A DNA stretch of 50,935 nt. It comes from an uncultured Bulleidia sp. (GTDB lineage Bacteria; Bacillota_I; Bacilli_A; Erysipelotrichales; Erysipelotrichaceae). The notes under the pieces are model-generated. The model was not told the DNA's origin and did no database searches. It worked only from the letters and a program-made list of their open reading frames with translations. A program made the translations under genes and the position numbers. The stretch is taken from the NCBI GenBank assembly GCA_934725105.1, contig CAKVBD010000017.1:1-50935 (forward strand), in the 5' to 3' direction. Positions 40,022 through 47,786 of the stretch are shown piece after piece (position 1 is the first letter of the stretch; the number at the start of each line of letters is the position of its first letter).

Positions 40022-40456
40022 CTAATAGATATCATTTTCAAGAATTCTTTCAAGTGGTGCAATTGGATCTTGCTTAGAATGAATTTTTTCCAGACTTTTT
40101 TCAACAAGAGAAGAATGCATATTCATATACATATACTTCGCTTCTAGAAACTGTACAGGAAATGGTTCTTTCTTTAAGAAATCATACAATGCATGAATAT
40201 CCTGCTTTTCAATTGGATAAGAACTAATCACACAAGATTCTGTATAGTTATATGCTCCATTCATTGTGATCCAGCCATCTACTTCTAAATGCTCTAAAGG
40301 CAGTTTTTCTAATTCTAAAGTATGTCTTCCTGTACATCCAAAAACTTTGATTCCATGTTTTCTAACTGTATTGATTGCATTTAATGCTGAAGAAGGAATT
40401 GTATTTGTTGTGTGAGATAAAACAGTACCATCAATGTCTAAAAATAATATTTTCAT
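40022..40456 (-). pseudogene. N-terminal fragment of the split Cof-type HAD phosphatase
   Basis: About 144 residues beginning MKILFLDIDGTVLSHT (motif I) with motif II VFGCTGRHTLELEKLP and the first part of the cap. It ends soon after QDPIAPLERILENDIY, where the IS element begins. The C-terminal half is at 38024-38368. A TATAAT (40463-40468) ends 6 nt before the ATG, with no Shine-Dalgarno. A truncated HAD without motif IV cannot be an active phosphatase. Confidence 0.88.
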
Positions 40457-40462
40457 GTACCC

Positions 40463-40468
40463 ATTATA
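40463..40468 (-). promoter_or_regulatory. -10 of the split HAD gene, 6 nt from ATG
   Basis: Perfect minus-strand TATAAT directly after the pgi terminator and 6 nt before the start codon. Confidence 0.5.
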
Positions 40469-40469
40469 C

Positions 40470-40497
40470 GAAAAAAAGCACTTCAATTTGAAGTGCC
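40470..40497 (-). terminator. Terminator of pgi
   Basis: Perfect 8-bp stem GCACTTCA/TGAAGTGC with a 3-nt loop, then TTTTTTT on the minus strand. Confidence 0.9.
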
Positions 40498-40504
40498 CAA
40501 TTCT

Positions 40505-42085
40505 TTAGATATTTAATAAATCAGAATATACAGCTAATGCACCGTCAGTTTCATGTGCAAGTACCTTCTTAGCAAGTACTTTACCAAGCTGTACGCCTTC
40601 CTGATCAAAGCTATTCACATTCCATGCAAATCCCTGGAACATTACCTTGTTTTCAAAGTGAGCAAGTAATGCACCTAAGCTAGCAGGTGTTAATTCATCA
40701 CCAATGATGATAGATGATGGTCTGCCACCGTCAAACTTCTTGTTTGGATTTTCATCATCTTTACCACAAGCAAATGCTACGATCTGTGCAGCAACATTTG
40801 CACATAGCTTCTGTTGAGAAGTAGAACCTTCAATCACTACATCTGTACCAATCTGAGAATTTCTATATCCAATAAACTGTAGAGGGATGATTGTCTTACC
40901 CTGGTGTAGTAACTGATAGAAAGAGTGCTGACCATTTGTACCAGGTTCACCAAAGATCACTGGTCCTGTAGGATAGTTTACAGGTTCAGCAAAACGGTTT
41001 ACAGACTTACCATTAGATTCCATATCCAACTGTTGTAAGTGTGCTGGGAAACGAGATAATGCCTGAGAATATGGAAGTACTGCAGTATTTTCATATCCAA
41101 GAACATTTCTTTCATATACACCAATCAATGCATCAAGCATTGCTGCATTCTTCATAACATCCTTTTCACAAGCAAGCTCGTCTTCTGCAGCTGCACCATC
41201 AAGGAAATCAGCAAATACCTTTGGACCAAATGCAAGAGATAATACTGCACATCCAACAGCAGAAGAGGAAGAATAACGACCACCAATGTAGTTATCCATA
41301 TAGAAAGCATCTAAATAACCTTCATTCTTAGCAAGTGGAGAAGTTTCAGATGTAACTGCAACCATATGATTAGCTGGATCAAGACCAGCATTCTTTAATG
41401 CATCCTTAACGAAAGCTTCATTTGTTAATGTTTCAAGTGTTGTACCAGACTTAGAAACAAGAACGAATAAGGAATGTGCAACATCAATACTGTTGAGAAC
41501 AGCTGCAGCATCATCTGGGTCAACGTTAGAGATGAACTTAGCTTCCATCTTTAATGTGTTGTTCTTTCTAGCCCAGTTTTCAAGTGCAATGTAAATTGCA
41601 CGAGGACCTAGATCAGATCCACCAATACCAATCTGTACAACTGTTGTGAACTTTTCACCAGCTGCGTTTGTAATTGTTCCGTTATGAACCTTTTCAGCAA
41701 ATTCAGCAATTCTTGTCTGCTGCTTTACATAGAATTCTCTCTTGTTAACGCCATCAGCAATGACATCATTGCCTAGCTGACCTCTGCATAGCTGATGTAA
41801 TACAAGTCTCTTTTCACCTGTATTTACCATTTCACCATTGTAGAGAGCTTCAAACTTTTCACTCAGCTGTGCTTCTTCAGCAAGCTTCTTGATTGCTTCT
41901 AAAACTTTAGCATCAACTGCTTTTGCGGCATAATTATAAGTAAGTCCTTCAGCCATTGCACAAGAATAATTCTTTACTCTTTCTGCACCTTCATTTCCAC
42001 TCATGACTGTTTTCAAATCTACTTTTTCGCAAGCTTCTAATTCTTTAAAAGAATTTAGCTCATCAAGATTTTTCCATTCTACCAT
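40505..42085 (-). CDS. pgi: Glucose-6-phosphate isomerase
   Basis: 526 residues, the length of the long PGI family. VVQIGIGGSDLGPRAIYIAL (about residue 150) and FVLVSKSGTTLETLTNEAF bind the phosphate. GGRYSSSSAVGCAVLSLAFGP and FGEPGTNGQHSFYQLLHQG contain the catalytic Glu and His regions. It interconverts glucose-6-P and fructose-6-P in glycolysis. Codon use is biased as for highly expressed genes. RBS AGGAGG. It follows a GH13 gene and a GH1 gene on the same strand, but a terminator lies between, so it is probably its own transcript. Confidence 0.97.
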   Translation of the reverse strand: MVEWKNLDELNSFKELEACEKVDLKTVMSGNEGAERVKNYSCAMAEGLTYNYAAKAVDAKVLEAIKKLAEEAQLSEKFEALYNGEMVNTGEKRLVLHQLCRGQLGNDVIADGVNKREFYVKQQTRIAEFAEKVHNGTITNAAGEKFTTVVQIGIGGSDLGPRAIYIALENWARKNNTLKMEAKFISNVDPDDAAAVLNSIDVAHSLFVLVSKSGTTLETLTNEAFVKDALKNAGLDPANHMVAVTSETSPLAKNEGYLDAFYMDNYIGGRYSSSSAVGCAVLSLAFGPKVFADFLDGAAAEDELACEKDVMKNAAMLDALIGVYERNVLGYENTAVLPYSQALSRFPAHLQQLDMESNGKSVNRFAEPVNYPTGPVIFGEPGTNGQHSFYQLLHQGKTIIPLQFIGYRNSQIGTDVVIEGSTSQQKLCANVAAQIVAFACGKDDENPNKKFDGGRPSSIIIGDELTPASLGALLAHFENKVMFQGFAWNVNSFDQEGVQLGKVLAKKVLAHETDGALAVYSDLLNI

Positions 42086-42133
42086 CTTGAAAATTTCCTC
42101 CTAAATACGTATACAATTTTATTGCAACCCCCC

Positions 42134-42167
42134 AAAAAAAGAAAGATGATTTCTCACCTTTCTTTAT
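42134..42167 (-). terminator. Terminator of the GH13 gene
   Basis: AAAGAAAG-TGA/TCA-CTTTCTTT stem with one mismatch, then TTTTTTTGG on the minus strand. The stem and loop are nearly the same sequence as the GH1 terminator at 43773-43806. Confidence 0.8.
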
Positions 42168-43708
42168 TTTCGAATAAAGAATGCACTTCTAGCACTGACA
42201 ACATTTTCATGAATACTGTTGCCACGATAGGAATAAATCACTTCTCCACTGAGATCAACATCAACTTTCTGATCCTGATCACCTGGATTCAATACCACTA
42301 GAATCTTCTCATCTTTACTTTCTCTTTCATAGATCAATGGATATCCATTTTGTACAAGCTTGAAAGATGCACGATTTCCTAAAGCAGAGTGTTCTTTTCG
42401 AATTTCAATAAGATCCTGTACTTCATGAAGCAAAGAATTTTCATCAGCTTCTTCACTAGCAACGTTGATTGTTTTCATACCTTCTTCATCCATCATGATA
42501 TACAGATCTTCTTTTCTAGCACTAGAGAAGCCAGCATTTGTAGTTGTATCCCACTGCATTGGACTTCTAGAACCTGTACGATAGTATCCACCTTCAATGG
42601 AATGTGGTACATCTACATAACGCATGCCAATTTCATCTCCATAATAGATAAATGGAGCTCCTGGCATAGATAACAAGAATGCAAAAGCAATCTTGCTTTC
42701 CTCTTTGTCTAATGTTCTAGCCATACGATCCATATCATGGTTTCCACTAGGAATACAGATCAAACCACCATTCTTTGTTGCCTTTTCATAATTCTCTTGG
42801 TAAAGTTCCCAGAATGCATCTAGATTTCCTTCTGCACGATGAGAAAAGAATGGATGTTCTGTTCTAAATAAATCTGGATAATGTGATGGACCAAAATGTA
42901 AAAGGAAGTCCATATCAAATCCTGATTCTAATGCTTTATCTGGTTCACCCCATTCAGAAACCATAACTGCTTCTGGAAATTCCTTCTTTAAAAAGCCAGA
43001 CACATCTTTCCATAATGCAATCGTTCCAGTTTTATCTGGATCATTTTTTACAAGGCTGCCAGCCATATCCACTCTAAAGCCATCACATCCAAGTCCAAGC
43101 CAGAAACGCATGATATTTTTAATTTCATCACGCGTTGCAAGTGGACCAGCATCATTCATATCCTGCTGCCACTCTTGTCCTTCATCTTTCTTGTAAAATC
43201 CATAATTCAATGCAGGCTGTGCTGTAAAGAAATTCAATGCAGCTGCCCCATCACGATCATATCCTCCACGATACCATCCTGTAATGCTTCCAACCCCAAC
43301 AGGTGCATTCCATACAGTATCAGACCAGATATAACGATCTGTATAGGCATTCTTTTCAGCCTTGCATGATTGTTTGAACCAGTCACTTTCAATTGATGTA
43401 TGTCCTGGAACAAGATCTAGAATCACATGCATATTTCTTTGATGTGCTTCCGTAAATAACTGCTTCAAATCTTCATTTGTACCATATCTAGGTGCAACTT
43501 TGTAATAATCTCTAACGTCATACCCTGCATCTACAAATGGAGAATCAAAGCAAGGATTCATCCAGATTGCATTACATCCAAGCTCTTCAATGTAATCTAA
43601 TTTAGAAATAATTCCCTGGATATCTCCAATCCCATCTCCATTAGAATCACAAAAAGACTGTGGGTAAATTTCATAAAATACCGCATGATTTAACCATTGA
43701 TTTGTCAT
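42164..43708 (-). CDS. GH13-family alpha-glucosidase/amylase-type enzyme
   Basis: About 514 residues, no signal peptide, so intracellular. Conserved GH13 regions: YQIYP-like VFYEIYPQSFCDSNGDGIGDIQGI at the start, region I DLVPGHTS (the usual Asn is Gly), region II GFRVDMAGSL (nucleophile Asp), region III VSEWGEP (acid/base Glu) and region IV SGNHDMDR (Asp). A C-terminal beta domain follows. Substrate is likely an imported oligosaccharide with alpha-glucosidic bonds. Start at 43708: the Shine-Dalgarno GGAGG is about 30 nt upstream but is brought within 9 nt if the intervening ATTCTCA/TGAGAAT hairpin forms. The upstream in-frame codons encode a non-homologous stretch. Confidence 0.88.
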   Translation of the reverse strand: MTNQWLNHAVFYEIYPQSFCDSNGDGIGDIQGIISKLDYIEELGCNAIWMNPCFDSPFVDAGYDVRDYYKVAPRYGTNEDLKQLFTEAHQRNMHVILDLVPGHTSIESDWFKQSCKAEKNAYTDRYIWSDTVWNAPVGVGSITGWYRGGYDRDGAAALNFFTAQPALNYGFYKKDEGQEWQQDMNDAGPLATRDEIKNIMRFWLGLGCDGFRVDMAGSLVKNDPDKTGTIALWKDVSGFLKKEFPEAVMVSEWGEPDKALESGFDMDFLLHFGPSHYPDLFRTEHPFFSHRAEGNLDAFWELYQENYEKATKNGGLICIPSGNHDMDRMARTLDKEESKIAFAFLLSMPGAPFIYYGDEIGMRYVDVPHSIEGGYYRTGSRSPMQWDTTTNAGFSSARKEDLYIMMDEEGMKTINVASEEADENSLLHEVQDLIEIRKEHSALGNRASFKLVQNGYPLIYERESKDEKILVVLNPGDQDQKVDVDLSGEVIYSYRGNSIHENVVSARSAFFIRK

Positions 43709-43743
43709 ATGATATGTATTCTCAAAAAAACTGAGAATCCTCC
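43709..43743 (-). promoter_or_regulatory. Shine-Dalgarno separated from start by a hairpin (GH13 gene)
   Basis: Minus strand: GGAGG (43739-43743), then a perfect 7-bp hairpin ATTCTCA/TGAGAAT (43718-43738) with a T loop, then 9 nt, then ATG. Folding would restore an optimal spacing; unfolded spacing is too long. Confidence 0.45.
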
Positions 43744-43772
43744 TTAAGCTACTTAAAAGTTTATAACGCAAA

Positions 43773-43806
43773 CAAAAAAATAGAAAGATGATTTCTCATC
43801 TTTCTA
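43773..43806 (-). terminator. Terminator of the GH1 gene
   Basis: Perfect 11-bp stem TAGAAAGATGA/TCATCTTTCTA with tetraloop and a T7 tract on the minus strand. Confidence 0.9.
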
Positions 43807-43840
43807 TGTATTTTTCATCATATATCTATGAAAGATTTTT

Positions 43841-45307
43841 TCAATATGTGAGATCTTCCCCATTGGATGCAATCACTTTCTTCATCCATGCAAAAGAGTC
43901 TTTCTTCAATCTCTTCAATGTTCCATTTCCTTCATCATCCATATCCACATATACAAAACCGTATCTCTTCTTCATTTCACCTGTACTCAGTGAAACAAGA
44001 TCCAATGGTCCCCACATTGTATAGCCAAAACATGGAACATGATCAATATTGATAGCGTCTTTCATCGCCTGAAAATGCTTGGATAAATACTCAATACGAT
44101 AAGAATCATGTACCGTTCCATCTTCAAACGCATCAATTTCACCCAATCCATTTTCAATCACAAACAATGGCTTCTGATAACGATCATACAATTCATTCAA
44201 GCAATAACGTAAACCAAGTGGATCAATTGGCCATCCCCAAGGTGTAGATGGTAAATATGGATTTCCTTCTCCACCCATGATTCCCCTTGGATCCATTGTT
44301 GTAAAGTGATCTGCAGTAATTGTACTAGAACGATAGTATGAGAAGGATACAAAATCTAATGGATAGTCTCGAATCAGCTCTAGATCTTCCTCTTCCATAT
44401 GCAGATGTACATTTTTCTCATCAAAGATCTTCTGTGCGTAGTTTGGATATTTTCCTCTTGCCATCACATCAATAAAGAAATAATTCATTCTACGATGCTC
44501 ATAGCACGCAAATACATCTTCTGCCTTACATGTTGCTGGATACATTTCACTCATCGCAAACATTGCCCCAAACATTGCATCCGGCATCATTTCATGACCA
44601 ATCTTGATTGCTTTACTGCTTGCCACAAACATATGATGCTGGCACTGATAGAACGTCTGTGGTGTTTCTTTATGAATACCAAGCTTTGCATATCCATGAA
44701 TTGCATTCAATTCATTAAATGTCAGCCAGTATTTGCACTTGCCACGATATCTTTCAAATAATGTTGTCGCATATTTCACATACGCATCGATTAAAACACG
44801 ATTGTTCCATCCATCATAGTTTCTCGCAAGATAATCCGGCATTTCATCATGACAGATCGTAATCAATGGCTCAATATTATATTTTCTACATTCATCGATT
44901 ACCGCATCATAAAATTGCAAACCTTCTTCATTTGGTTCTTCTTCCACTCCTGTTGGATAGATTCTAGACCAACAGATGGAAAAACGGAAAATATTGAATC
45001 CCATTTCTGCCATCAAAGCAATATCTTCCTGATAGTGATGATAGAAATCCACTGCCTTATGTGATGGATAATATACATCATCATACAGTTTTGCTTCTGC
45101 ACCATCTGGAAAAGATTCCAGTGAATTCACAGTTCCTCTCGAACCATCTTTTAATTGTAATGTAATCTGACGCTTCTGCTTTACAGAGCCACTCGTCACA
45201 AAATCCTGGGAGTTAATCCCTCTTCCACCTTCATTGAAACCACCTTCATACTGAAAGTCAGCAGTTGCACCACCCCATAAAAAATCTTTTGGAAAACCTG
45301 TATTCAT
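43841..45307 (-). CDS. GH1-family 6-phospho-beta-glucosidase
   Basis: 488 residues. FPKDFLWGGATADFQYEGG begins the GH1 barrel. The acid/base Glu is in WLTFNELNA, the nucleophile in FVIENGLGEID. The phosphate-binding loop SLSTGEMKKRYGFVYVD near the C-terminus (Ser, Lys, Tyr) marks specificity for 6-phospho-beta-glucosides delivered by a PTS. No beta-glucoside PTS lies in the window. It starts 2 bases before the end of the 138-residue gene, so the two are likely co-transcribed. Its terminator is nearly identical in sequence to that of the GH13 gene. Confidence 0.94.
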   Translation of the reverse strand: MNTGFPKDFLWGGATADFQYEGGFNEGGRGINSQDFVTSGSVKQKRQITLQLKDGSRGTVNSLESFPDGAEAKLYDDVYYPSHKAVDFYHHYQEDIALMAEMGFNIFRFSICWSRIYPTGVEEEPNEEGLQFYDAVIDECRKYNIEPLITICHDEMPDYLARNYDGWNNRVLIDAYVKYATTLFERYRGKCKYWLTFNELNAIHGYAKLGIHKETPQTFYQCQHHMFVASSKAIKIGHEMMPDAMFGAMFAMSEMYPATCKAEDVFACYEHRRMNYFFIDVMARGKYPNYAQKIFDEKNVHLHMEEEDLELIRDYPLDFVSFSYYRSSTITADHFTTMDPRGIMGGEGNPYLPSTPWGWPIDPLGLRYCLNELYDRYQKPLFVIENGLGEIDAFEDGTVHDSYRIEYLSKHFQAMKDAINIDHVPCFGYTMWGPLDLVSLSTGEMKKRYGFVYVDMDDEGNGTLKRLKKDSFAWMKKVIASNGEDLTY

Positions 45308-45308
45308 A

Positions 45309-45710
45309 TTATCTTCTCTCCATGAGGTCCTGGATCCAGTCCTCTAAACAATATTTAATTGTGTGTCTAACGGATTCATATTCTTCTTTACTGATAATGT
45401 GATGTAGATACATTGAATGATAGAATTTTTTAACACTGCTTGAAACGGAACGTATCATATGCGGAGAAGACCACCAGCATTTCTGTGGTACAAAATAGTC
45501 AAAGCATTCATTTAAATAATCCACACCTTCTTCTACACTCAACGGTTCACGAAATGTTAAAAAATCATCAATATAAAACTTTACATAACGTACATGATTA
45601 TTGATGGTCTTTTCTGAGAGATCTGCAATATCCTGCTTGAATAAAGCAATGAGTTTTTCATTTCTCCCCCAGATCTCTTCACATTTCTTCATGTATTCAT
45701 CGTATTCCAT
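45309..45710 (-). CDS. Hypothetical SAM-like (integrase N-terminal-like) helical protein
   Basis: About 133 residues, soluble, helical. KTINNHVRYVKFYIDDFL and SVSSSVKKFYHSMY resemble the core-binding (SAM-like) domain of tyrosine recombinases, but no catalytic domain follows. Similar stand-alone proteins are common in Firmicutes with unknown function. The start at 45710 has AAGGGAG with 6-nt spacing. First gene of a unit with the GH1 enzyme, which starts directly after it. Confidence 0.75.
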   Translation of the reverse strand: MEYDEYMKKCEEIWGRNEKLIALFKQDIADLSEKTINNHVRYVKFYIDDFLTFREPLSVEEGVDYLNECFDYFVPQKCWWSSPHMIRSVSSSVKKFYHSMYLHHIISKEEYESVRHTIKYCLEDWIQDLMERR

Positions 45711-45763
45711 ATAAACTCCCTTCAAAAGTATGCGCTTACCTATAGTTTACCGTATTTCAAGCT

Positions 45764-45800
45764 AAAAAAAAGAGAAGACGGGATTTTTCTTCTCTTAATA
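45764..45800 (-). terminator. Second terminator after the shorter flavoprotein gene
   Basis: AAGAGAAGA/TCTTCTCTT perfect 9-bp stem followed by a T8 tract on the minus strand. Confidence 0.8.
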
Positions 45801-45847
45801 TAGTGATTATTGACTGATGATATGCTTGATTCCTAACTTTCTTGTCA

Positions 45848-45882
45848 ACAAAAAAGAAACAGTCACTGCAACTGTTTCCTGA
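45848..45882 (-). terminator. First terminator after the shorter flavoprotein gene
   Basis: GAAACAGT/ACTGTTTC perfect 8-bp stem followed by TTTTTTG on the minus strand. Confidence 0.88.
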
Positions 45883-45886
45883 AAAT

Positions 45887-47710
45887 TTATTTACTTAGAT
45901 AATCCGCAACATATTTTCCAGATGTTAATGCCCATCCATTATTCGCACCGGATGGAGAATCATCACCCATCACACCACCAATAACTTCACCTGCAGCATA
46001 CAAACCATCAATGACTTTTCCATTGGTGTCAACAACCTGTAGATTTCCATCTACATCTAGACCACCCATCGTTGTAGCGTAACGTGCTTTCTGTTCAACA
46101 ATATAGATATTTCCTTCCGCAAATGTACTCGTCAAATATTCTTTTGCACGATGGAAATCTTTATCATTTCCATCCTCTACATATGTATTGAACTTCTCAA
46201 TTGTCTTTGTTAATGCATCGCCATCAATCCCTGCTGCTTCTGCAGCTTGCTTTGCATTAGCTCCCATTGTAAAGACAGGTTCACTCTTACCGTTATTTGC
46301 AACATATGCATCAATCATATCTTCACTCAATCCCGCAGCAGCTAATTTTGTTTTCCATTCATTGAATGTTGCTTCATCCATCACAAGATACAATGTTTCT
46401 CCACTCTGTTTCTTTAAAGCATTCAGAATATCATGGTTGCTTGCCTTTTCATTCACAACTCTTTCACCCTTTTGATTCACTAAGATCGCAGCTTTTGAAA
46501 AAGCAGTCATATTTCCTGCGATTGTACTTTTCGCATGCTTTTTGCTTGTTTCCACGCCATTTGGATATTCTTTAATATATTCCATATGTGTAGTCCCCGC
46601 ATTTGCATCTTCCACAGCCATAACAAGACCTTCTCCATTAGAAGAATCTAATCCATAGAATAAACCATTTCTAGCACTTGCCGGTAAAAGATCATTATTA
46701 TTTCCATATCCACCCGTTGCAAGAATCACAGCATCTGCTTTCAATGTATATTTCTTTCCCTTCTCACTTTCGGCTTCTACACCAGTAACTTTTCCATTCT
46801 TCACAATGAGATGCTTCGCTGTTGTATTCAATAACACATTTGCATCCGTGGCATTCACTTTATCACTCAATGTTTTCGCAGCACCTGCACCACCACCATC
46901 GTATGCAAGTTCACGATCCATTGTATATTCCGCAAGCTGATGCAGACCACCTTCCATGTTATAGCGAACACCAACATCATCACTTAGCCAGTCAGTCGCT
47001 ATACCAACATTTTTTGCATAGATTCCTAACAACTCAGTATCATTCAACTGATCCCCATTTTTCAAGAAATCTTCTTCCATGCTTTTCACAGAATCATTTG
47101 TGACGCCTGCTTCTTTCTGTACGTTTGATCCCTGCACGACCTGGTTGCCGCCAGATACACGGATCGTACCACCCAAAGAAGATGTTTTTTCAACCAGAAT
47201 AACAGATTTACCAGCTTCTTCTAGACGAATCGTAGCTGCCATACCAGCTGCACCGCCACCAACAACGATCACATCACTGCTCAATTCTTCTTTCTGGCCT
47301 TTTTCATCATTAGGGATTTTAGCATTGTAGGCATCTGGGTTTCCACCAGCTTGTTCAATACAGTCTTTCACAGCCTCGCGAATCGCAACCGTTGTATACG
47401 TTGCACCACTCACAACATCTGTAGAAAGTGTCTGATACTCTACAATTTGTGAAGGAATCAATTGAATTGCTTCATCCGCAAGTCCACTCGTTTCACTGTT
47501 ATCTTTCACTTCAACATTTTCAATTGTATCTTCACTGACAGTCACACTGACATGTACCGCTCCATTATGCCCCTCTGCACTTGCTTCATATGTACCAGGT
47601 GTCATTTTCGTAGCAGTTGTATTTTTAGAAACACTGTTGACAGGTTGTTTTGCACATCCACTCAACAATGATGCAATCAGAAAATAAGAAAATGGTTTTT
47701 TTAAATGCAT
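45887..47710 (-). CDS. Lipoprotein FAD-dependent reductase with FMN-binding domain (fumarate-reductase-like)
   Basis: 607 residues. The lipoprotein signal ends LLSGC. FMN_bind domain (about 40-115) holds the flavinylation motif DVVSGAT (98-104), normally modified by ApbE. An FAD_binding_2 domain starts SDVIVVGGGAAGMAATIRLEEAG (about 145). Such extracytoplasmic flavoproteins (fumarate, urocanate and other reductases) serve anaerobic respiration or extracellular electron transfer. The substrate site differs from fumarate reductase: the HHTMGG His is replaced in RYATTMGG, and the NRLGGNA Arg in DDSPSGANNG. So fumarate is probably not the substrate. Extended -10 TGCTATAAT lies upstream; two terminators follow. 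No apbE in the window. Confidence 0.88.
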   Translation of the reverse strand: MHLKKPFSYFLIASLLSGCAKQPVNSVSKNTTATKMTPGTYEASAEGHNGAVHVSVTVSEDTIENVEVKDNSETSGLADEAIQLIPSQIVEYQTLSTDVVSGATYTTVAIREAVKDCIEQAGGNPDAYNAKIPNDEKGQKEELSSDVIVVGGGAAGMAATIRLEEAGKSVILVEKTSSLGGTIRVSGGNQVVQGSNVQKEAGVTNDSVKSMEEDFLKNGDQLNDTELLGIYAKNVGIATDWLSDDVGVRYNMEGGLHQLAEYTMDRELAYDGGGAGAAKTLSDKVNATDANVLLNTTAKHLIVKNGKVTGVEAESEKGKKYTLKADAVILATGGYGNNNDLLPASARNGLFYGLDSSNGEGLVMAVEDANAGTTHMEYIKEYPNGVETSKKHAKSTIAGNMTAFSKAAILVNQKGERVVNEKASNHDILNALKKQSGETLYLVMDEATFNEWKTKLAAAGLSEDMIDAYVANNGKSEPVFTMGANAKQAAEAAGIDGDALTKTIEKFNTYVEDGNDKDFHRAKEYLTSTFAEGNIYIVEQKARYATTMGGLDVDGNLQVVDTNGKVIDGLYAAGEVIGGVMGDDSPSGANNGWALTSGKYVADYLSK

Positions 47711-47734
47711 ACCTTTTTCCTCCGTTTGCTGAAA

Positions 47735-47743
47735 ATTATAGCA
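47735..47743 (-). promoter_or_regulatory. Extended -10 promoter of the shorter flavoprotein gene
   Basis: Minus-strand TGCTATAAT, an extended -10, 25 nt before the ATG and just after the terminator of the longer flavoprotein. The -35 would overlap that terminator. Confidence 0.55.
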
Positions 47744-47751
47744 CTACATAC

Positions 47752-47782
47752 AAAAAATCCTGCATTTTAGTGCAGGACTTTT
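47752..47782 (-). terminator. Terminator of the longer flavoprotein gene
   Basis: TCCTGCA/TGCAGGA perfect 7-bp stem, followed by TTTTTTG on the minus strand. Confidence 0.85.
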
Positions 47783-47786
47783 CATT

